A stretch of DNA of 64,000 nucleotides, taken from contig NC_037093.1 in NCBI RefSeq assembly GCF_002994745.2, forward strand, positions 47,968,384 through 48,032,383. Reading direction: 5' to 3'. The DNA comes from Rosa chinensis (lineage: Eukaryota > Streptophyta > Magnoliopsida > Rosales > Rosaceae). The notes under the pieces were generated by a model. It did no database searches and had not been told where the DNA came from. It saw only the letters and a list, made by a program, of their open reading frames with translations. Positions within the stretch are counted from its first letter, which is position 1, and each line of letters opens with the position of its first letter. Shown one piece after another: positions 50,036 through 62,409 of this stretch. Position numbers and translations under genes: made by a program.

Positions 50036-51270
50036 TGTTGCTGTGTTTCTTGATTCTGCAAAACCTTGGATGTTGCTCTGATTCTTGATTCTGCAAAGCT
50101 TTGAATGTTGTTCTGATTCTTGATTATGGAAAATGTTTTGCAAAGGATGAACTATGAAGGTTTGTAAATTGTGAAATGAAAAGCCTACATGTGAGGTTTT
50201 AAAGAAGCGAGAGTTCAATTAACCAACTAACCGATTAGAGCTTGGCGGCAAAGTTTGTTATGAAACCAGCAATAATTTCGGGAAACGGCACGTGCGATAT
50301 ATAATTCTATGAAGTTTTGGATGTTGCTCTGATTCTTGATTCTGCAAAGCTTTGAATGTTGTTCTGATTCTTGATTATGGAAAACATTTTGCAAAGGATG
50401 AACTATGAAGATTTGTAAATTGTGAAATGAAAAGCCTACACGTGGGGTTTTAAAGGCAAAGTTTGTTAGGAAACCAGCAATAATTGCGGGAAGCGGCACG
50501 TGCGATATATAATTTTGTGAAGCTTTAAATGTTGCTCTGATTCTTGATTCTGCAAAGCTTTGAATGTTGTTCTGATTATTGATTATGGAAAACGTTTTGC
50601 AAATGATGAACTATGAAGGTTTATAAATTGTGAAATGAAAAGCCTACACGTGGGGTTTTAAAGAAGCGAGAGTTCAATTAACCAACTAACCAATTAGAGC
50701 TTGGCGGCAAAGTTTGTTAGGAAACCAGCTAATTTCGGGAAGCGGCACGTGCGATATATAATTCTGTGAAGCTTTGGATGTTGCTCTAATTCTTGATTCT
50801 GCAAAGATTTGAATGTTGTTCTGATTCTTGATTATGGAAAATGTTTTGCAAAGGATGAACTATGAAGGTTTGTAAATTGTGAAATGAAAAGCCTACACGT
50901 GGGGTTTTAAAGAAGCGAGAGTTCAATTAACCAACTAACCGATTAGAGCTTGGCGGCAAAGTTTGTTAGGAAACCAGCTAATTTCGGGAAGCGGCACATG
51001 CGATATATAATTCTGTGAAGCTTTGGATGTTGCTCTGATTCTTGATTCTGCAAAGATTTGAATGTTGTTCTGATTCTTGATTATGGAAAACGTTTTGCAA
51101 ATGATGAACTATGAAGGTTTGTAAATTGTGAAATGAAAAGCCTACACGTGGGGTTTTAAGGAAGCGAGAGTTCAATTAACCAACTAACAGATTAGAACTT
51201 GGCAGCAAAGTTTGTTAGGAAACCAGCAATAATTTCGGGAAGCGGCACGTGCGATATATAATTCTGTGGA
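50036..51270. repeat. Tandem array, about 249-bp unit, five units
   Basis: The landmark CGGCAC(G/A)TGCGATATATAATT falls at 50286, 50494, 50743, 50992 and 51243, so spacings are 208 (one unit with an internal deletion), 249, 249 and 251. Each unit also carries CCTACACGTGGGG or a close form. Most units thus hold two CACGTG palindromes. The short minus-strand frames here (for example starting MNSRF.KT) are repeat products and not a gene family. Confidence 0.9.
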
Positions 51271-51667
51271 ATTTTTTTCTTTTCTTCGGTGAATAAAACT
51301 AAACACAAATAATGAACACATGACATTCTGATTTTTCAAATAATGACACTTTTTTTTTGTTGGAGCTGGTTAATAATAACAATTGACATAAATTTTGAAA
51401 AATATTTCTATGTTATATATTTTTTAAAAGAACATGTTAAATTTTTTGTGCTTTTGAATCTTACTTATTACACCTGATTTTTCACCTTTTTCCATATTTT
51501 GCACATTATGTAAGAAAAAATGAATAAATATTAATATTTCAAAATCTAAAATTTAATTAACTAAATAAAAATGTTTAGCCGAATTTTTCAACAAATTATT
51601 GGATGAAATCAAAATAATACACATCCCCTATTTATGGTGGAATAATTAATACATGAAGTGATGGAAC

Positions 51668-53405
51668 GTGCGTCATTAGTACAAGAAAGAAGAACGCCGC
51701 TCTCTCTCTATCTCTCTAGGGTTAGGGTTTTCACGTTCTGTTCAAGTTTCAACTGCCTCATCATGAGTTCCGTTGATGCCATGGCTGCCCGACTCGCCTC
51801 CTCTCTTGCACTGGCAGAGGGGAAGAAGAAGGTAGATCTCCATCCATCGCAAGGCAAGGGCTTGCGACAATCTGAAGTTTTTATGGTTGGAAAACTCCTC
51901 ACTGCTAGGGAGTTCAAGGTCTGTTCCTTCCTAGGTATGTTTCGATCTGCCTGGAGGGTCAATGGGACACTACAAGTTGAAGAAGCTGAAGGAGGTAGGG
52001 TTTTGTTCACTTTTTCAGATCCTACAGACCGAGCTAGGGTTTGGAGGGGCGCACCATGGGGTTTTAACCGTGCTCCTGTGGCTTTGGCTGAGTATGATGG
52101 GGTTATGCCAATTGAGAAGGTGCTATTGGTGAAATCCTCCTATTGGATCACGCTGCAGGGTATTCCACCTGCGTTTAGATCTAAAAGGCTGATGACGATG
52201 ATCGGATATACGTTGGGCGACTTTCGGGAGATTGATAAGCAGGGGAAGAAGGTTGGAAAGTACCGGATTCGGGTTGAGATTCCTCTGCTCAGGCCATTGT
52301 CCTTTCAACGTTGGTATTGGGTGGAGGACACGGTGAAGTTTCTATGCAAATTCAAGTATGATAAGTTGTTTGGGAGGTGTGGAGTGTGTGGATTGATCAC
52401 CCATGTCGGACTGCCGTGCTTGGGGCCGCCGTTGCACGAAGAAGATGATGCTGCAGAGAGCACAGTATTAGGGCCGCCGCCGGTGGCGCAGGATACTGCC
52501 ATGCAGGTCGGCATCACCGGCTTGACTACGGGGTGAGGTTCTGAAGGTTGCAGCCATGAAGCTGCTTTCAATCCTAGGGTTTCTTTCAATGAGCACAGTT
52601 TGATCTTCAAGACTCAACTCCCTAGGATGATCCCGGAGCAACTCCTGTGCAATCCTACATATTTGGTGCACAAACCACGTCGTAAGGTAAGCATTAGAGA
52701 GATAGATGAGTCTGATGGTATGGTGGAATCATTAACAGGCAAGCGTTGTTCTAGGGTTGAGGCATAAATCACCATATCTCTAAAGAAACTCAAATTGAGT
52801 TTGGCAGTTGGTAAAAAAAATCTGGAGCCTGCTGATATGGGGCTGGTCTCACTGCCACAAAATGTTCTAGGCATGGTGAAGAAGAAGAGAGGGAGGCCGG
52901 TGGGAAGCAAAAATAAAATCTCATCTGGTACCGCGACAAAGATGAAGGACTTGAAGATAGATGGTGTTGGGAAGCGGCAGTATGCTAAGAAGAGTCTGTT
53001 GTCTAACTTGAATGGTGCAGATGCTACTGCAAGCTCTAATCAGAAAGGAAAGGAACTAGTTGTGGCATAGATCTTCATTGCCTAGGGTTTCAAGCCTGTG
53101 TAGGTTGGGAGAGCTTCTATAAGTTTTCTGAGACGTTTCTGGTTACTTGTTTGTACCACAATTGCGTGATTGGCAGGTAGGGACTAGTTGAAGGATTTCC
53201 TTTCCTTAGAAGACGAGGTAATCCTTTCTTGTATAGGCTTGCATCAAGCAAGCGCTTTTAGAACTTTAATTGTTTGCATTTTCTTAGATAGGTTGTATCG
53301 GTTGTTACTTACCTGGGTTCTTATTTGAGGGTTTGTAGACTCTGGCCTTTTCATGGCTATTGATTCTAATGATATCAATTTCTATTCAAAAAATAAATAA
53401 ATAAA
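51668..53405 (+). mobile_element. ORF1-only 'half-LINE' retroposon, family R2
   Basis: The element is 1738 bp, flanked by a perfect 15-bp target duplication ATGAAGTGATGGAAC (51653-51667, 53406-53420), with an A-rich 3' end (53387-53405). It contains a LINE ORF1-type frame, a 3' UTR-like stretch, and no endonuclease or reverse transcriptase. The 3' region (about 53095-53240) aligns with that of the element at 58752-59683 (ACCATAATTGCGTGATTGG). It must have been mobilised in trans by a LINE. Confidence 0.85.
51763..53070 (+). pseudogene. LINE ORF1-type protein: DUF4283, zinc knuckle, AT-hook; two in-frame stops
   Basis: The start is the Met of MSSVDAMAARLASSLALAEGK; an earlier Met lies in the target duplication and was rejected. 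A single frame runs 436 codons with only two stops, TGA at 52534-52536 and TAA at 52765-52767. Domains in order are DUF4283 (about aa 35-190, with WRVNGTL, WRGAPWGFNRAP and VLLVKSSYWITLQGIPPAF), a CCHC zinc knuckle (CGVC....H....C, about aa 208-222), a linker, an AT-hook KKKRGRPVGSKNK at about aa 373-385, and a Lys-rich tail. DUF4283/zinc-knuckle proteins of plant LINEs are thought to bind element RNA. The AT-hook implies DNA binding as well. The frame is well preserved, so loss is recent. Confidence 0.82.
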
Positions 53406-54071
53406 ATGAAGTGATGGAACTTCATTGTTATTTCAAATATCGAAGTTAAAAAGAAAAGAAAAAAAAAGATTTTTTGATCGAAAGAGGTCAGCCCATTCAT
53501 TAAGTTCAGCAAGCAGTATAAAAACGAAACACCCTTGTGGGGTCGGCAGAAATAATCGTTCCTCATAGCATTCTAACATCCTATCCTAAAAAAAAGAATA
53601 AGAATCCAATATACCCCCAGTACACCCACCTTTTAGAAAGTCCACGAACCATTATTTTAACAAAAACCTAGAAGCATCGAAGCGGACATAAAATGATTTC
53701 AACTAAAGCTCTGATTTTTGCGACCTAAACAAAATTTAAATAGTAATATGGGTCATATAGACCCATTCCATTCTACCTCACAACAAAGGGGGATTCCAAC
53801 TCCCTAGTCCAAAGAGCCCAAGGAAAAAGCCCACAAAGTAGACCAAGGCCCAGGTGGTCCAATCCATCCAGAGTAGGCCTCATCAAAAAGCCCGCGGATC
53901 AAGTGGGCCGATGGAGGCCCGCCGGCCCGCAGGGCTTTTGGCCTGGCCCGGCCCGTAAAAAAACCCGCAAAAGCCCGCCTTGGTGGGCCGATGGAGGCCC
54001 GCAAAAAAGCCCTCAAAAACCCGACCCGGCCCGCCAAAAGCCCGCTAGGCCCGGCCCGTAAAAGCCCGCAA

Positions 54072-54580
<509 letters not shown>

Positions 54581-54640
54581 GGAAGTTCTTATGCTATTAT
54601 ACTTCTATATAAAATATGTGCATATATATATTCTAAATAT

Positions 54641-56940
54641 CGGTTGACCAATCCGATCGTATTCGAAAATATGGTGAAATTGGCTAAATTTTTTACCACA
54701 CTCATAATTTATTGTAATAAACTAATCCATCGGCCGGTTTTTCCATTTTCTTTGAATTAATAGGGGTTGCTATTTGGAGTGTTTGATATATAAATATAGG
54801 TTTATAAGAGTAACTACGTTTGACCTAGTTGATCGAATTCGAAACGAAAACCAAATTGGCTGGATTTTCTACAACCACCATAAAACATTACAATCTCTCC
54901 ATCGAGCGATTGGTTTGTCTGAATTCATTTTCCACTTCATAGTTGCTTTAGAATGAACTTAAACAATTTAAATGCAATGTATAAGTCATACAACTTTAGG
55001 AATAAAATTGGTATAGTCCAATGTGTTTGTAATTAAAATTAATTTTTTTTATCTTATGTCCACGCACATCCATCAATGGAATATATACAAATGTGATGTG
55101 AAAAAATAAGCACGTTTTGCTGTTGTCACGGCATCGGTCAACCAATAAAACATATAAGTGACTACGGTTGACCAATCTGATCGGATTCGAAAATATGGTG
55201 AAATTGGCTAAATTTTTTACCACACTCATAATTTATTGTAATAAACTCATCCAATGGTTGGTTTTTCCATTTTCTTTGAATTGATAGGGGTTGCTCTTTG
55301 GAGTGTTTGATATATAAATATAGGTTTATAAGAGTAACTACGTTTGACCTAGTTGATCGAATTCGAAACGAGAACCAAATTGGCTGGATTTTCTACAACC
55401 ACCATAAAACATTACAATCTCTCCATCGAGCGGTTGGTTTGTCTGAATTCATTTTCCACTTCATGGTTGCTTTAGAATGAACTTAAACAATTTAAATGCA
55501 ACGTATAAGTCATACAACTTTAGGAATAAAATTGGTATAGTCCAATGTGTTTGTAATTAAAATTAATTTTTTTTATCTTATGTCCACGCACATCCATCGA
55601 TGGAATATATACAAATGTGATGTGAAAAAATAAGCACATTTTGCTGTCGTCACGCCATCGGTCAACCAATAAAACATATAAGTGACTACGGTTTACCAAT
55701 CCGATCGGATTCGAAAATATGGTGAAATTGGCTAAATTTTTTACCACAATCATAATTTATTGTAATAAACTAATCCGACGGTCGGTTTTTCCATTTTCTT
55801 TGAATTGATAGGGGTTGCTCTTTGGAGTGTTTGATATATAAATATAGGTTTATAAGAGTAACTACGTTTGACCTAGTTGATCGAATTCGAAAAGAAAACC
55901 AAATTGGCTGGATTTTCTACAACCACCATAAAACATTACAATCTCTCCATCGAGCGGTTGGTTTGTCTGAATTCATTTTCCACTTCATGGTTGCTTTAGA
56001 ATGAACTTAAACAATTTAAATGCAATGTATAAGTCATACAACTTTAGGAATAAAATTGGTATAGTCAAATGTGTTTGTAATTAAAATTAATTTTTTTAAT
56101 CTTATGTCCACGCACATCCATTGATGGAATATATACAAACGTGATGTGAAAATATAAGCACGTTTCGCAGTTGTCACGGCATCGGTCAACCAATAAAACA
56201 TATAAGTGACTACGGTTGACCAATCCGATCGGATTCGAAAATATGGTGAAATTGACTAAATTTTTTACCACACTCATAATTTATTGTAATAAACTCATCC
56301 AACGGTCGGTTTCTCATTTTGTTTGAATTGCTATATATAGCTCTTTGGAGTGTATGATGTATAAATATAGATTTATAAGAGTAACTACGTTTGACCTAGT
56401 TGATCGAATTCGAAATGAGAACCAAATTGGCTGGATTTTCTACAACCACCATAAAACTTTACAATCTCTCCATCAAGCGGTTGGTTTCTCCGAATTCATT
56501 TTTCACTTCATGGTTGCTTTAGAACGAACCTAAACAATTTTAATGCAATGTATAAGTCATATAACTTTAGGAATAAAATTGGTATAGTCCAATGTGTTTG
56601 TAATTAATTTTTTTTTTTTTTATCTTATGTCCACGCACATCCATCGATGGAATATATACAAACGTGATGTGAAAAAATAAGCACGTTTCGCGGTTGCCAC
56701 TCCATCGGTCAACCAATAAAACATATAAGTGACTACGGTTGACCAATCCGATCGGATTCGAAAATATGGTGAAATTGGCTAAATTTTTTACCACACTCAT
56801 AATTTATTGTAATAAACTCATCCAACGGTCGGTTTCTCATTTTGTTTGAATTGCTATATGTAGCTCTTTGGAGTGTATGATGTATAAATATAGATTTATA
56901 AAAAATTAGTGTCTTTAAAAATTTATTTATCAATAAATTA
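54641..56940. repeat. 524-bp tandem array, about 4.4 units, inside the hAT element
   Basis: Units start at about 54641, 55165, 55689, 56214 and 56737 (partial), with the landmark GGTTGACCAATC (one unit GGTTTACC). Differences between units are scattered substitutions. Each unit yields the same short frames on both strands (60 codons from MECLIYKYRF; 77 codons from MSVVKNLANF), which are repeat copies without family features. Each unit also has several TTGAC/GTCAA sites. Confidence 0.92.
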
Positions 56941-57990
56941 GTATCTATATATAAATATAGATTTTTTTTGGTACAATATAGTTATATAAATCTATTATCT
57001 TTGGTTGTATTTGATCATTATCCATTGAATTTCCAAAGCTTGATTAAAAAAAAAAAAAAACTTGTGTCTTTAAATATTTATTTATAAATAAGGCCCGCAA
57101 GGCCCGGCCCAAAAAAGCCCGCAAGGCCAAGCCCAGCCCGGCCCGAAAAAGCCTGCAAGGCCCGCTTTATATGGACGGGCTTGGATCCTTTGATTTTTAA
57201 TAAAGCCCGGCCCGGCCCGGCCCACAATTATTTAAAAATATAACAAGGCCCGGCCCAAGCCCGCTATGAATGCCCGGCCCGGCCCTTTGACGACCCCTAA
57301 TCCAGAGTTTGGGTGGAGGAGAGGACGCAACGACGCTGCCGCCGGACTAACCACCACCTCCACATGCATCTTCACCATCAATGCTGCCATTTCCGACTCC
57401 GTCATCAGTAGCCACATCGTCGCCGTCATCACCACTAGACGCCGCATCAAACCTAGGGCCACATGCTTGCCGTTTTAAGCCAAAGAAATTAAAGCCATGC
57501 TCACCGCCACCATCACCTGCAGGAAGAAGACCCAGACGCGCACCACCCATAGCGACGCCGACAACATGAGTCGCGCCACCAATCCTCCACAAACCATTGC
57601 TGGCCTTGGATCCATGCTCCCCATCGTTGTCACGAGGCAACCACTCCGATCGGGAAACCTGAATACCACAATCGCCAGTGCAACCAACCTCGCTGTCACT
57701 CAACATGGTCACCATTCCAGGATCCCGATCCGGCAAAATCCAGAACGGATCCAGAAACCATCCCAAATCAATAACCTCACACATAGCCACCAGATCGGCT
57801 GTGCTTCCTTTCGAAACCGAACGGACCACAACGCCTCCAACACTGATCGCTCCACACATACACATTACATAGTATAAGCAAGCCGAAGCCTGCCATGGAC
57901 ACATTGATAAATTAACGGAGAAGGTTCAAGAGAAAGCAACACCCAAAAGAGAGACTCTCTCAAAACCCTAGCAGAGCGCTGGGTCACTGT

Positions 57991-58588
57991 TTTTTACTCT
58001 TTAGTATAAAAGATGGCAAAAGGCCTGTGAAGAAACAACTTCTAACTTAGAAATAGTCTATTTGACCCATCATCACTAGCGAGTCATTGATAAAAAAAGA
58101 AGAAGATAAATACATAAGTAATAGAAAATGATATTTGGATATGGTCTCACTTTACCACGCATCTGAAATAGGCGAAACTTTAATCGGTGAAAGTCAGTCT
58201 ATGATTCTCTCTCTTTTCAAGTTCCCTTTTCTAGTAAGGGGAGCCGTCATCAGGGCATATGATCCAATCGGTGCAGATTCAAGATTGAGGTGGGCTAGAT
58301 TTATTAATTTTTTTATTTTTAATGAAGTGATAGGAAAATTTAGCGCAACGTCTATATTTAATTAAGATGAAAAAAATAAAAGGGTCATTGCCCAAAAGCA
58401 CCAAAATAAGGAAAAATTATCCCATTTACTCCAACAACAGATTTTTGTTCCCACATACACAATTTAACTTCAAATAACCATTTTGCCCTCAACTCAATTA
58501 AAAAATTACAATCACTGCCACTTAATATGCTCTCTCATCCCGCACAGACTCAGAGCTCGTCGCCAGTCGAAAAATCTCTGGTAAGTTT

Positions 58589-58619
<31 letters not shown>

Positions 58620-58734
58620 ACCTTTTAGTGTAATACAAAAATTTGCTCACTAAACTTTCTTTTGAAATCCTCAAATAACCTTAGTTATATTATTCACATA
58701 CAAAAAAATAAAATACTCATTATACCTCTAATTC
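57991..58734. other. Intergenic, no gene seen; (CT)n at 58592-58619
   Basis: A/T-rich sequence with a CT microsatellite. One 76-codon open frame at 58135-58365 resembles no family I know and has no promoter or splice context; it is not called as a gene. Confidence 0.5.
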
Positions 58735-58751
58735 ACTAACTACACCTCCAT

Positions 58752-59683
58752 AAACGAGGACCTCCGCATTTTCAGGAGCAATCTTGAGAGGCGAAACCCA
58801 GCTAGGGTTTCGTTTAGTGGCGGCAGCGACCTAGCAGTCCCCAAACCAGGCAGCAAGGACTACAACGGCGAGGGGACCAAGTGCAGACTTCGTTAAGCAG
58901 AGTCGCTGTTCGGGTGGAGTGCTCGACGGAAATCTAGTTGAGATAGTAAGGCTTCAATCGCAGCAGCTCTCGGCTACGGCGGTTGAGTGTGTGTGATACG
59001 GATCGTGCTTGTTGGGGATGGTGATTTGATCGTGTTTAGTTAAGAAGTCGAGGTCTTAGAGTTGCTGTGGGTAGATTTATGAGCGCCGGGTAGTAAACAG
59101 AGGCTTCGGTGGTCTTTGCTCGAGATGGTGATGCACAGTTGGAGACGCTGGCTCTAGGGATCTTCGAATGGTGCGTCGTCGGAGAACAGAACGGCGGTGG
59201 CGACAAAGGAGTAGGGAGTAGTAATGCTCCTCCCTTGTTGGTTTGGGTTTGGGCCTGGGCTCAACATTAGGCTGATGGGGCAGGGGATTATTCCTGCTAG
59301 GCAAGATTTGACTTGGGCTTGGGCCTACGGGCTTGGGGGCAAGCCAAGGCAATCTGGGCCTTAATGTATTAGGGTATGAGTCTGTGTGAGGTTGGATTAA
59401 CTTCTATGAGTCTTTTTTTATGTTTCTAGTTTCTTGTTTGTACCATAATTGCGTGATTGGTAAGTGAGGGCTAGTTGAATGATTTCTTTTCCGTAGAAGG
59501 CGAGGTTTTCCTCATTCTTGTATAGGCTCATTTAAATGTGAGCGTTCCAGTGATCTTTAAAGGTTTGCTTTAGCTTAGGTAGGTTACTTTGGATTTTCTT
59601 GTCAGATTGCTTATGTAAGTTTTGGTGGACTTCAACCATTTTGTTGTTGATCTAATGAATTCAACTTCTATTTAAAAAAAAAA
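58752..59683 (+). mobile_element. R2-family retroposon, short copy (932 bp)
   Basis: Flanked by a 17-bp duplication with one mismatch (58735-58751 ACTAACTACACCTCCAT; 59684-59700). It has a 5' region with AGCTAGGGTTTCG, then jumps to a 3' region matching the half-LINE at 51668-53405 (GTTTGTACCATAATTGCGTGATTGG; TTCTTGTATAGGCTCA), and ends in poly-A (59673-59683). ORF1 is absent. It is a deleted derivative or a second-order non-autonomous form. Confidence 0.82.
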
Positions 59684-59700
59684 ACTAACTACATCTCCAT

Positions 59701-60592
59701 TCCTTTTTTTTTTGTTTTGTTCTTTTTTGTATGCAAACCTAAAAATGCTCAAAATAAATGTTTAGAACTTTAAATCATGAATCAAACGGTCATAACACAT
59801 AAATTGATCAAGCAGTCATAAATCAAACGGTTAGACAATGATTCCTATGTTTCTGTCCCTTATAAAAAATGAAAGGTTCTTCAACAAAAAAATGAAAGGT
59901 TATAGAAATTGATATAAATAAATAAAAAATCCGGAACAAAAAAAAACAAAGAAAGAAACACGCAACTCATGAAGGTAGGGAAAAAAAAAACACCAAAAAC
60001 CACAGTCTCCCACCCAAAACTCATCATCCAACCAAACCTTGAACGAAGTTTAGACTAGGAACTCAATAAAAGTTTGGAACAATTTCTTAGTCTTTAATTT
60101 GTGTTAAAACTAGGTGGAGAGGTTTGTAAAGAAAATATATATTAGTTGATTATAATTCATTGTCTATATTTGTTATTTTATAAGGGGATATATATGTAAT
60201 TCAATAATTCAAAAGATATAGAGGTCAAATGAGTAAATTTGGAGGTCTCAATAGAAATCCTCAAGAAAACCTTTTTTGTGTTAGGAAAGGGTTTATGACT
60301 TTTTGGAGAAGTCTGGTTGTGTACTAGTAAGCATTCTAAGCATTATTTCTCTTATTTCTAAGAGGAAATTTAATAATGTTTAAGTAAATAAGTCACCTTA
60401 AAGTTGGTTTAAACTAGTAAGCATTCTAAGCATTATTTGCTCGCACATTCCATTGCACCACTCATAAAAGTATAAGACTTTCAGGCAAAGATTTGTGCCT
60501 TAGAAATGCAAATTATGTATCTTTATTTGTGCTTTTAGCAGTTCATGTCTACTTTTCTAATAAAATTTAACCTTTTTTTTTCTTTTGTGTGC
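59701..60592. other. Intergenic, no gene; short direct repeat
   Basis: No gene. ACTAGTAAGCATTCTAAGCATTATTT occurs at 60322 and again at 60413, a 91-base spacing. Otherwise A/T-rich filler. Confidence 0.5.
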
Positions 60593-60595
60593 TAA

Positions 60596-60890
60596 GAGCA
60601 ACTCCAACAGCTTCCCTATAATTTTTGTATTATAGAGAAGCAAAAGTCAAACCTTTAGCCTATTTTTCTTCTCCAACTCCAACAGATTCTCTAGTTTACA
60701 GTAATCTATAAAATCTCCATATTCTTCTTTAAAATTTTGGAGTTTGCTGTAAATATAGGGAATTTGGTTTTCTCTCTCCTCACTTTCCCTAAAATAGAGA
60801 TAATTATAGGGAATCTGTTGGAGCAAAAGAGGCTTATTTTTCCCTAAAGTAGAGAAAAATCAAAATATAGGGAATCTGTTGGAGTTGCTC
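60596..60890. mobile_element. Tourist-like MITE (295 bp)
   Basis: Terminal inverted repeats GAGCAACTCCAACAG and CTGTTGGAGTTGCTC, extended by CCCTATA/TATAGGG, with TAA on both sides (60593-60595, 60891-60893) as for PIF/Harbinger-derived Tourist elements. No coding. Related remnant at 38053-38371. Confidence 0.8.
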
Positions 60891-61169
60891 TAAGAACAAT
60901 TGACATCCTTGTACAAAAAATGCTTTTAAAAATTTTTGACAAGTGCTTTTAGGAATCTCAAAAGCAATTTCAAAGAGACCCCAAAATTCCTTCTAAAGAA
61001 TAAATAAAAATGTAAAAGATATTTTAGTAGAAATGACAATTTTCCCCCACCCACTCTTCCATGATTTTTCAATGAGATTTGAACATTTGACCTCCAAGAC
61101 ATATAATAGCTCACGTGGTGAAATGCAAAAGATATTACGAAACCAATGAGTATGATTTGAGGTTAATCT

Positions 61170-62116
61170 AAGTCAATCACCATATGTAGTTGAGTTGGTA
61201 TGAGCCTCCAGGCAGTGGCGTAGCTAGAAATCTTAGTTAGGAGGGTCAAAATTTAAATTATAATATTAAACAAACATAAACTTCATGAAATAATATAAAA
61301 ATTATAAATCATCACAATACTTAAAAATAACAAGTCTATCAAAAATAATTATAGTTGTCCACGACGATTACTCATTTCTGAAATATCATCATTTGATGTA
61401 TTTCTTATTTGAGGAGCTTCGGGTGGTGTCAACTGTTTTGTTGCTTTTCTCTTATAATACCTCTCTAAAAAGGCTTTCATATTCCAAATTTTCAATTACG
61501 AAGATTTCAACTTGCTGTTCAGAGAGACAAAAGACGAAATTGTAAGAGGAAACGACTTAAGAGAATGAGCAGGAGACCAAAAAAAGCTATACAAGTCTAA
61601 ATATATATAGCCATACATAGGAGAAAATAATCATTAATTAGGAAAATATATTAAAATATTAAAAGAATGTGGAAGACCGTTTTCTGTCCAAATTGGGACA
61701 ATTTTGATTAGGAAAATATATTAAAATATTGGAGATTGTGGGATACTAGGAGTATGACTGTAGGAGAACCGTCCAAGTTGATCATGATAAAATAATTAAA
61801 AGCAAACGTTTTTTTTCTTTGTCAAAAGGGTCAATTATTGGATTAAAAAGTCACTATCACATATTTCGACCAACCATGGCTCAGTTTGGAAAATTGAGAC
61901 CCTTCTCGCCCTACTATAGCTACGTCCCTGCCTCCAGGTGTGGAACCCCCACACTTGGGTTCGAATATTGCTGACGTTGATTAGAGTTTAAACTCCAATC
62001 TATTCTTTGTGGCCAAGAGAGTGGAAACATTTTGACATGAACCCTCAGCACGAATTAGTCTCTATGTAAAGAAAACTTTTGAGGATACCGTGTGATCTCG
62101 ATAAAAAAAGAAAAGA
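61170..62116 (+). mobile_element. tRNA-derived SINE split by a hAT element
   Basis: Joining 61170-61212 to 61939-62116 gives an A-box-like TAGTTGAGTTGGTATGAGC, a B-box-like GGGTTCGAAT and an A-rich tail (62100-62122). A degenerate duplication, AGGTTAATCTAA (left) and AGATTAACCTAA (right), may mark the target site. Different from the SINE at 48837. Confidence 0.7.
61213..61930. mobile_element. Small hAT-type element (718 bp)
   Basis: Left end CAGTGGCGTAGCTA, right end (inverted) CAGGGACGTAGCTA; 8-bp target duplication CCTCCAGG (61205-61212, 61931-61938). No transposase. It sits between the two tRNA-like promoter boxes of a SINE. Confidence 0.82.
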
Positions 62117-62337
62117 AAAAAGATTAACCTAAATTAAAACAACTATCAACCTCAAATATGTTTATAAACAGAATGTCAAGACATGATCATATTTGAATCA
62201 TTAAAAACCGAAATCGGATCAAACTAGATTTTAACAATAATTACTTGAGTCAAATTTTGAATAAAATCTCCAATAATTACTTGTGTCAAATTTTGATTAA
62301 AATCTATTCAAACTGTACTAAGATATCTTGACTTGGC

Positions 62338-62388
62338 TTGTGATGAATGATATTATTGCCCCTCGAGCCGATTCAAAAAAGAAAAGAA
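62338..62388 (+). mobile_element. 51-bp retroposed fragment with 18-bp target duplication
   Basis: AAGATATCTTGACTTGGC occurs exactly at 62320-62337 and 62389-62406. The 51 bases between end in AAAAAAGAAAAG, an A-rich tail. The size suggests an extremely 5'-truncated LINE or SINE copy. Confidence 0.65.
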
Positions 62389-62409
62389 AAGATATCTTGA
62401 CTTGGCATC

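Noticed and set aside
50036..51270. CRISPR-like regular repeats
   Set aside because: The units are 249 bp, contiguous and without unique spacers, in a plant nuclear genome.
54774..56800. A family of near-identical small proteins on both strands (MECLIYKYRF..., MSVVKNLANF...)
   Set aside because: They track the 524-bp repeat exactly, on both strands, in a non-coding hAT interior.
57347..57904. 185-codon minus-strand frame and overlapping plus-strand frames
   Set aside because: Part of the split R1 retroposon; competing frames on both strands come from G/C-rich composition.
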